Below are positions 33,592 to 38,042 of a stretch of 38,042 nucleotides of DNA, one piece after another; position 1 is the first letter of the stretch; each line of letters starts with the position of its first letter. A model generated the notes under the pieces. That model was not told where the DNA came from and did not search any database. It saw only the letters and a program-made list of their open reading frames with translations. A program made the translations under genes and the position numbers. The stretch is from a virus. Location: positions 1-38,042 of the IMG/VR virus record IMGVR_UViG_3300030108_004320. The stretch is one strand, 5' to 3'.

Positions 33592-34056
33592 ATGGCAAAG
33601 ATCCTAGAAACCAAAAGCCTAGTTAACGGTGGGTATATTCAGCTCATCAGAATCCGCAAGACTTTCAGAACTGAGTTGGTTGAAGAAGACGGTTGGAAAA
33701 TTGTTCGGAATCACAGATTCTCAGACAGCGCTCTAAAGAGATTCTCTAAGTTTGCTCATCACCCGCGACCGGTTACAAAGGAGCAAGCAGCAGCGTCTAA
33801 TTTGATCCGAATCCCCAAGCATTTCTACGACGATTGCGTATATTGTAAGTTCCAAGTTGTCCCGATTGAAAGGGAAACCGAAGCGCATTATTGGATTGAT
33901 GTAAGTAAGGACTCGGACGGGCTAAAAGAACTAATCTCTAGAGCCGACTCTTACGCAGATCTAGAAGTGTCACCTGTATATAAGGAGTATGCAAAAGTCG
34001 TGACAAGCGCCAAGGAGCTGCTCAAGGCGCTAGAAGGTGTTTCTTTGCAGGGGTAA
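33592..34056 (+). CDS. Early protein, unknown
   Basis: 154 aa behind ACCGGAG. The N-terminal half is basic and beta-like, the C-terminal half acidic and helical. Two Cys in DDCVYCKF could bind metal. No family recognised. It is followed by the first hammerhead ribozyme, so its mRNA 3' end would be produced by cleavage at 34111. Confidence 0.7.
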   Translation: MAKILETKSLVNGGYIQLIRIRKTFRTELVEEDGWKIVRNHRFSDSALKRFSKFAHHPRPVTKEQAAASNLIRIPKHFYDDCVYCKFQVVPIERETEAHYWIDVSKDSDGLKELISRADSYADLEVSPVYKEYAKVVTSAKELLKALEGVSLQG

Positions 34057-34061
34057 CAATA

Positions 34062-34117
34062 TTCCAACTGATGAGATGGGCGGGTAGTTCCCGCCCCGAA
34101 ACCGAAAGGTCTTGGGA
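34062..34117 (+). ncRNA. Type I hammerhead ribozyme 1
   Basis: Stem I: UUCCAA (34062-34067) with UUGGGA (34112-34117), one G-U pair. Core CUGAUGA (34068-34074). Stem II: G34075-C34097, then a two-base AU bulge and GGGCGGG/CCCGCCC with loop UAGUU. Core GAAA (34098-34101). Stem III: ACC / GGU with a GAAA loop (34104-34107). Cleavage site GUC at 34109-34111. The bulge in stem II is unusual. The 3' product would begin UUGGGAAACUAACCGGAG, placing the next ribosome-binding site close to the new 5' end. Confidence 0.8.
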
Positions 34118-34136
34118 AACTAACCGGAGAAAAAAA

Positions 34137-34328
34137 ATGGATCGAATAGCACACGAGATTGAAGTTTTAGAGTATACGATCGAAGGTTACATCAACGATT
34201 GCCGATCGATTATGGGAGTCCAGTTTTTTGGTGACGATTATGATTGGGAGTCTGACAAGCAAGTTCAGGGATTAAGAGAAAAGATCAGTGAACTCAGACA
34301 GATTCAACAAGGAATACTAACTGACTAA
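34137..34328 (+). CDS. Small helical early protein
   Basis: 63 aa from ATG 34137; reading upstream in this frame merely translates the ribozyme. Acidic helical protein (IAHEIEVLEYTIEGYIND, then LREKISELRQIQQG), possibly a small coiled coil. It stands between two hammerhead ribozymes, so a short monocistronic mRNA would result. Confidence 0.65.
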   Translation: MDRIAHEIEVLEYTIEGYINDCRSIMGVQFFGDDYDWESDKQVQGLREKISELRQIQQGILTD

Positions 34329-34383
34329 TCCAACTGACGAGGCTGGATGGTAACCAGCCGAAACCCCCGCTGGGGGTCTTGGA
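34329..34383 (+). ncRNA. Type I hammerhead ribozyme 2
   Basis: Begins directly after the upstream stop. Stem I: UCCAA (34329-34333) with UUGGA (34379-34383). Core CUGACGA (34334-34340). Stem II: GGCUGG/CCAGCC with loop AUGGUAA. Core GAAA (34360-34363). Stem III: A-U plus five C-G pairs (34363-34377), loop GCU. Cleavage after GUC (34376-34378). All conserved bases are present and all helices are regular. The ribosome-binding site ACCGGAG follows 7 nt downstream. Confidence 0.88.
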
Positions 34384-34402
34384 AAACTAACCGGAGAAAA
34401 AG

Positions 34403-34582
34403 ATGGAAATAAATTTAACAGTCTCAGAGAAAGACTTCCTTTGTAGATTGCTAAAAGAGGAAGCAAACAATTTGTTGGATGATCTAGACGGAGAAAAGGA
34501 AATTTCAGAAACAGCGATTAGGCTTTTGAATGATGCTCATGATTTTGTGAGCCGACTGAAACGTAAGATCGAAGAAACTTAA
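34403..34582 (+). CDS. Small early protein (59 aa)
   Basis: Starts at ATG 34403 behind ACCGGAGAAAAAG and ends at TAA 34580-34582. Acidic helical peptide beginning MEINLTVSEKDFLCRLLKEE. It is the last gene of the early-type operon and converges on the GNAT gene. Function unknown. Confidence 0.65.
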   Translation: MEINLTVSEKDFLCRLLKEEANNLLDDLDGEKEISETAIRLLNDAHDFVSRLKRKIEET

Positions 34583-35217
34583 TCTCCGGTGGGGGGAGCT
34601 TCGGCTCCCCCTTCTTCTGCCTCCTCTAAAATCTGCTTGCGATACTGAAGCAGTGCCTTACCCCGCAGCATACTATTCTGACTCTTATCTTTGTTGCGCT
34701 TAGCCCAGAAGCTTGCGTCTTTCTTTTTAGTGCTAGGTTCTAGCACGATGCTCGGCTGGTCTCCGAATAGATCGGCTTTGGTTTGCTTAAACCATACATT
34801 TATATCTCTCATACGGCGCACGCCTCCGGCCTGGATATCTACACACTTAAACCCCATAAGATCCCAGAATCTGTTTGCGGCGATGTCTGATCCGCACCGC
34901 AAAGATATGCCGCTGATGTAACTCATTTGCCCCAGCCCCTCTAACATATTCACTAAGCCAGCACCGTACCAGTTACCGCGCAGGTCATACTCGATACAAG
35001 CCTGATGAATCTTTAGTGGCCGATCGACAGACATGCTGCCATGGTAGAGATAGCCAGCGTGTTGATTGTTGACGAGCGCCAGCAGGATTCTCTCTTTGTC
35101 TATCTCTCTCTCGAAAACTTGTGTTGGATAGAACGCCAGCTCCTCAGCGTTTTTCTTTTGCAGGTAGTCGATGAAGACTAAGTCATCGACAGATGCATAG
35201 CGGATCTCAAGCTCCAC
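34579..35217 (-). CDS. GNAT-family acetyltransferase
   Basis: 212 aa from GTG 35217. The GNAT core is at residues 10-130: ACIEYDLRGNWYGAGLVNML holds the acetyl-CoA-binding R-G-x-x-x-G/A-type loop, and NRFWDLMGFKCVD the C-terminal strand-helix. About 80 residues of basic and low-complexity tail follow. Phage GNAT proteins may modify host proteins or nucleotides; substrate unknown. Its start overlaps the upstream gene's stop in a tightly coupled minus-strand operon. Confidence 0.75.
   Translation of the reverse strand: MELEIRYASVDDLVFIDYLQKKNAEELAFYPTQVFEREIDKERILLALVNNQHAGYLYHGSMSVDRPLKIHQACIEYDLRGNWYGAGLVNMLEGLGQMSYISGISLRCGSDIAANRFWDLMGFKCVDIQAGGVRRMRDINVWFKQTKADLFGDQPSIVLEPSTKKKDASFWAKRNKDKSQNSMLRGKALLQYRKQILEEAEEGGAEAPPTGD
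34592..34611. terminator. Convergent hairpin terminator
   Basis: GGGGGAGC-TTCG-GCTCCCCC, an 8-bp stem with a TTCG loop, then a pyrimidine-rich stretch. It serves the plus-strand operon, while on the minus strand it lies in the last codons of the GNAT gene. Confidence 0.7.
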
Positions 35218-35401
35218 TTCTCTTCTTTGCCATCATGTCGGCGGTGTACCGATCGTAGTTGTCATTGAACATTTTTTCCCACCATTGCTCATAAGTGATC
35301 TTAGCTATCGGTGTTCTGTCGTAACGTCTGGACCAAACATATCGAGCGGCACAAAGCTTCTTCTGCTCTGCCCAGACTTCCTCCTGCTCTTCAGACGTCA
35401 T
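35207..35401 (-). CDS. Small hypothetical protein
   Basis: 64 aa, helical and charged, Trp/Tyr-rich (YVWSRRYDRTPIAKITYEQW). Start overlaps the end of the SET gene by 11 nt, and end overlaps the GNAT gene, so it is part of the same operon. Family unknown; it may be partner to either. Confidence 0.65.
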   Translation of the reverse strand: MTSEEQEEVWAEQKKLCAARYVWSRRYDRTPIAKITYEQWWEKMFNDNYDRYTADMMAKKRSGA

Positions 35402-35702
35402 AATTTAGTGTAAGCTCTTCGCCCTCTTCGATATCTCGTTTAGCAAACAGATGGTAGACGCGGTAATCGTCCCAGTCGTAAATGTCATTCAGTTCGCAGT
35501 TTGCATCCTCAGAATGATTTAGGAAACCACCAAGCGGAGTCCGCACGTAGCCTTGATACAGTGGCATCTTAATATGTGTCGGACCTAAGTTAGTCATACT
35601 CTCAATCGGTTCCGCGGCAAAGATGCCGTGACCCTCTATCTCACTCTCCCCTAATCGCAGGTAAGGCTCTAAAGGACGATAGTAAAACTTATCCATAATC
35701 AT
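35391..35702 (-). CDS. SET-domain protein
   Basis: 103 aa. All the SET landmarks are present in order: GHGIFA (SAM-binding GxG) after residue 23, FLNHSEDANCEL (the NHS-x-x-x-N motif) at about 60, and GEELTLNYDV at the end. SET proteins methylate lysines using SAM. This is a minimal SET domain lacking pre- and post-SET regions, as in other viral and bacterial forms. Placement among nucleic-acid genes and next to a GNAT gene suggests modification of a phage or host protein. Confidence 0.85.
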   Translation of the reverse strand: MIMDKFYYRPLEPYLRLGESEIEGHGIFAAEPIESMTNLGPTHIKMPLYQGYVRTPLGGFLNHSEDANCELNDIYDWDDYRVYHLFAKRDIEEGEELTLNYDV

Positions 35703-36475
35703 CAGTACATATCTCCGAGCACAATCTCTTGCACACCACTTAGATTGTAGGGTGGGTATTCATCTTTGTCCTTACAATCCAGTATGAGTTGCAGCGCCTG
35801 CTCGTTACGAGCTTGGCCATAAGCAATGACCTCGCTTGTGCATTCGTAAACAACAAACGGATACGGGTGATTTTTTTCTTGCGCTAGGAACTTGAACCCA
35901 TCAGCTCTCATGTTCAGAGCACGACAGGCATCAAGATACAGAGCAGCCTGCATGTAATAGTTGAAGTTATTCACCGCACTTTTAAATCCGCGAGGAGATG
36001 CATCCCTAGCAGTTTTAAGATCCCAGACATACTGACCATCATGCCAGTCGATGCGAGCTTTGAACGGATGGTTGTGCCAATAGAAGCACATAGTCAGCTC
36101 CACCTTATCGGTTTCACGTGGAACATAGTCGAGCACTACGCCGCGTCTCTCCATACAGACATCGAACATGTCCTGCTTGATCGGAGTGCGATCACCGATA
36201 CTTGCCTTGAAGTCCTCGTATTCTTCTTTGCCTGCCTTAGTGCGACGATCTACATTCGGCTCAATAACAAACTCTTGATCAAACTTATCCAGCTCAAGAA
36301 AAACTGTGTGTTGTACACGGCCCTCGATTAGCGCTGGCGTTTCTTTTACTGGACCTTCGTTCTTCCATGTAAACGCACACTTGGATGCAGCTGTAAGATC
36401 ATGCGATCGATATGCCTCGATAGCGGCGTACTCTTCATACGGTACCTTTTCGTAAATGCCTACTTCAAACTCCAT
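35702..36475 (-). CDS. RecE-like PD-(D/E)XK exonuclease
   Basis: 257 aa from ATG 36475 with GGAAGGAG upstream; the frame is open further but that part lies inside the preceding gene. It carries the RecE/DUF3799 pattern: HDLTAASKCAFTWK near the N-terminus, the nuclease core KARIDWHDGQYVWDLKTARD (Asp and DLK), and FNYYMQAALYLDACRAL. The enzyme would resect dsDNA ends for recombination or concatemer formation. No annealing protein of the Redβ/RecT type is recognisable, although the SSB-like gene is close. Confidence 0.85.
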   Translation of the reverse strand: MEFEVGIYEKVPYEEYAAIEAYRSHDLTAASKCAFTWKNEGPVKETPALIEGRVQHTVFLELDKFDQEFVIEPNVDRRTKAGKEEYEDFKASIGDRTPIKQDMFDVCMERRGVVLDYVPRETDKVELTMCFYWHNHPFKARIDWHDGQYVWDLKTARDASPRGFKSAVNNFNYYMQAALYLDACRALNMRADGFKFLAQEKNHPYPFVVYECTSEVIAYGQARNEQALQLILDCKDKDEYPPYNLSGVQEIVLGDMY

Positions 36476-36477
36476 GC

Positions 36478-36735
36478 TTACTCCTTCCGCGGATCTGTGC
36501 CAGCTGCTCGCTTCAAATACCAAACACCTTTTTCTAAATCGGTTGTCTCAGCTCCAGCTTTCTTGCCTGCTCGCCACGTGTACTTGAACGCATTAATCTT
36601 GCAATAGATTCTGACTTCTTCTTCACCAAACGCACTGACCATTGCGTCAATGCACTCGATGTCGCCAGACTTATAGTGACTCGGTTGGTTTACGACTTGA
36701 TCGAGTTTTTTTGGTCGGCCTCGTTTCTTCTTCAT
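36478..36735 (-). CDS. DUF3310 protein with basic N-terminus
   Basis: 85 aa. NQPSHYKSGDIECIDAMVSA, FKYTWRAGKKA and DLEKGVWYLKRA are the DUF3310 signature, a small phage family of unknown function often near nucleotide-metabolism genes. The N-terminal KKKRGRPKK has an AT-hook-like RGRP and is not part of the usual domain. AGAGGAG precedes the ATG. Confidence 0.85.
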   Translation of the reverse strand: MKKKRGRPKKLDQVVNQPSHYKSGDIECIDAMVSAFGEEEVRIYCKINAFKYTWRAGKKAGAETTDLEKGVWYLKRAAGTDPRKE

Positions 36736-36841
36736 CAGGTTGCTCCTCTTCTCTCAGAGTGTTTTTGATGGACTCTATAAAGTCGTCCGATTCATCCTCG
36801 TCAAACTCTACAGTAATTGTTAATGTTACTTTTTTACCCAT
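36671..36841 (-). CDS. Small acidic protein (56 aa)
   Basis: Reads from ATG 36841 to TAA 36673-36671, overlapping the DUF3310 gene by 65 nt in another frame. It begins MGKKVTLTITVEFDEDESDD and ends with a basic segment. The beta-then-helix start looks genuine, but no Shine-Dalgarno is seen and the overlap is long, so it may not be translated. Confidence 0.45.
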   Translation of the reverse strand: MGKKVTLTITVEFDEDESDDFIESIKNTLREEEQPDEEETRPTKKTRSSRKPTESL

Positions 36842-36855
36842 AGATAGAAGGAGAT

Positions 36856-36907
36856 CCGCACCCCCGTCGCTTAGCCCGGAGATGGTAACATGCTATGGCA
36901 GGTGCGG
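36856..36907 (-). promoter_or_regulatory. Structured intercistronic element
   Basis: The only non-coding stretch of the minus-strand operon has a 7-bp outer stem (CCGCACC / GGTGCGG) enclosing 38 nt with further short pairings. I do not recognise a riboswitch or ribozyme class. Confidence 0.45.
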
Positions 36908-36920
36908 TTCCTTATTCTAA

Positions 36921-37643
36921 CTAAAACGGTACTTCGTCTTCGTCGGGTTGATCTTTCTGGAAGTCAGACAGCCCCCCAGCTGCCGGACGGTAGTCATCCT
37001 TTTTTCCGCCCTTCTCCCGAGCTGCTTTGATCTCGAAAGATTCTTCTATCATCTCTTTCAACCAGTCAGGTAAGTCGTCCCAGACATCGCACATACGCTT
37101 AGACTCTTCGTCGGACTCGCCGGTAAATTCTTTTGCGTACACGTCTAAGTCGAAAACGGTTTGCTCGTTCTCTGTCTCTTCTGCTTTGACGCCACCTTCT
37201 GGCTTATAGATACCCTCGACAGCTGTCCCGCTGGACCCATCAGTTTTTTGATACGTGACCACGTCGAACTCGCAGGTTTTACCTAACAGTTTTGTTATGT
37301 CGAATCCTGCTATCTCTTCGTCTGTAAACTTACGGCCCCTCCAAGACTTCAGCTCTTGGAACAAGGTTGCTCCTTCGTTCATGGACGCCGTGTACTTCTT
37401 CGACATACTGAAGCGACGACCGTCCTCCATTCTTATTTCGTCCCAGAACTCATCGCCATCATCGCCCATTTGCACGTGGGTGACTTCCCAATATAAGTAA
37501 ACCAGCGTGCGGGGTTTTGGCTTTCCGCCTTTGTAACTCTCGGCCCTAGTGCCTGCGTCAACTATCTTATAGCAGATAGCTTTATACCTTCCGGCGTCGA
37601 GACTTTCGTAGTCGCCACCCTTATTAGTAATAGTTAATCCCAT
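36921..37643 (-). CDS. SSB-like phage protein
   Basis: 240 aa. Begins with a beta-rich domain (LDAGRYKAICYKIVDAGT, TLVYLYWEVTHV, CEFDVVTYQK) consistent with an OB fold, then an acidic linker, ending DEDEVPF. The acidic end with terminal hydrophobic residues resembles the DDDIPF tail by which bacterial SSB recruits partner proteins. Position beside the RecE-like nuclease and primase gene fits single-strand DNA binding. AGGAGG precedes the ATG. Confidence 0.65.
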   Translation of the reverse strand: MGLTITNKGGDYESLDAGRYKAICYKIVDAGTRAESYKGGKPKPRTLVYLYWEVTHVQMGDDGDEFWDEIRMEDGRRFSMSKKYTASMNEGATLFQELKSWRGRKFTDEEIAGFDITKLLGKTCEFDVVTYQKTDGSSGTAVEGIYKPEGGVKAEETENEQTVFDLDVYAKEFTGESDEESKRMCDVWDDLPDWLKEMIEESFEIKAAREKGGKKDDYRPAAGGLSDFQKDQPDEDEVPF

Positions 37644-37717
37644 ATTTATGTCCTCCGGTCATTGTGTTGATTTGCAAAATTATGTAGCATTTTACACCTT
37701 TGCACACTGGAAACAAG
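37644..37717. promoter_or_regulatory. Divergent intergenic region
   Basis: Separates the minus-strand recombination module from the plus-strand primase gene and must hold promoters for both. I see A+T-rich sequence with no clear -35/-10 pair, and not the TTTGTATA...CGACACGG motif. Confidence 0.4.
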
Positions 37718-38042
37718 ATGTCACTGAAGATTAAGACACCGGTCACCAAGAATTTTGATAGACCCTTCAGTGGTAACGTGCGAGATGAGTTCTCATCTTT
37801 TCTAGCAGCTAACAACTTAGAGCCGGACCCGAAGAAAGGGTTGGTGACTGATGGAAGTATCGGTCGAGCTTATATTAACGTAGGCAACCAGCGCAAGTTA
37901 GTTGGCTGGTATCAGCTATGGACGGACCAAGCGGTTCCCTTTGGTCGGATAGGCGACTATCGGATATCAGCAACCGAGCCTACGGCTATCTTCAAACCCG
38001 AGCACCAGCAGCGTTACAAGCTCACTGCCGAGCAGAAAGCAG
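37718..38042 (+). CDS. Primase/helicase-like protein, N-terminus (partial)
   Basis: 108 codons from ATG 37718 to the window edge. The pattern FLAANNLEPDPKKG, VTDGSIGRAYI, LVGWYQLW, GRIGDYR is the usual N-terminal module of phage Toprim primase-helicases lacking a zinc finger. The catalytic domains are outside the window. Confidence 0.6.
   Translation, partial: MSLKIKTPVTKNFDRPFSGNVRDEFSSFLAANNLEPDPKKGLVTDGSIGRAYINVGNQRKLVGWYQLWTDQAVPFGRIGDYRISATEPTAIFKPEHQQRYKLTAEQKA

Noticed and set aside
34071-34136. N-terminal extension of the 63-aa early protein
   Set aside because: It translates hammerhead 1; ATG 34137 has the proper ribosome-binding site.
36710-36740. CTGATGA followed by GAAAC on the minus strand
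   Set aside because: Only four bases separate them, so no stem II can form; it is coding sequence of two genes.
1-38042. tRNA genes, CRISPR arrays, integrase or insertion sequences
   Set aside because: None seen on reading both strands; no cloverleaf, spaced direct repeats, transposase or recombinase motifs. This is a visual search and could miss a degenerate tRNA.

Overview
The window is a near-complete stretch of a tailed dsDNA phage (Caudoviricetes) genome with podovirus-type architecture. It has a P22-like portal, P22 gp4/gp10-like connector genes, three very large internal (ejection-type) proteins, and no tail tube, sheath or siphovirus tape measure. Two 2-oxoglutarate/Fe(II) oxygenases, a phage GroES, a GTA-type holin, DUF5872-like basic proteins and an S74-type tail-fibre end are typical of marine phages, so an aquatic proteobacterial host is likely. 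The host cannot be named from the sequence.

Layout: 1-3744 (+) has the end of a tail-fibre gene, an oxygenase, small membrane/coiled-coil genes, an EF-hand membrane protein, a holin and an M15 endolysin. 3751-12033 (+) is packaging and head: TerL, portal, small head genes, GroES, scaffold, decoration protein, and a major capsid gene split by a 286-nt group I intron. 12034-14091 is a separate SNF2-helicase cassette with its own promoter and a terminator on each side. 14163-17578 (+) holds decoration-like proteins, a Gly/Pro/Met-rich protein and four consecutive very basic proteins, one built from nine 9-residue repeats. 17582-31586 (+) is the connector, tail hub and internal-protein module, including one protein made largely of 18-residue repeats. 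31583-32016 (-) is a two-gene island with a ribbon-helix-helix-like regulator. 32083-34582 (+) is an early-type operon of an oxygenase and small unknown genes. 34579-37643 (-) is a recombination/nucleic-acid module: SSB-like, DUF3310, RecE-like nuclease, SET-domain protein and GNAT. 37718-end (+) starts a primase/helicase-like gene.

The most interesting content is RNA-level. (1) The group I intron in the capsid gene has splice sites fixed by P1 and P10 pairings and no homing endonuclease. (2) Two consecutive intergenic regions of the early operon fold as type I hammerhead ribozymes that would cut the polycistronic mRNA just upstream of the next ribosome-binding site; a third region has a hammerhead-like 5' core leading into a terminator. 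(3) Two identical hairpins hold a UAA stop codon in their loop. (4) A 29-bp promoter-associated motif occurs three times, twice in the early operon and once in front of the SNF2 gene. (5) A candidate -1 frameshift site lies in the lysis region. All are read by eye; no search or folding program was run.
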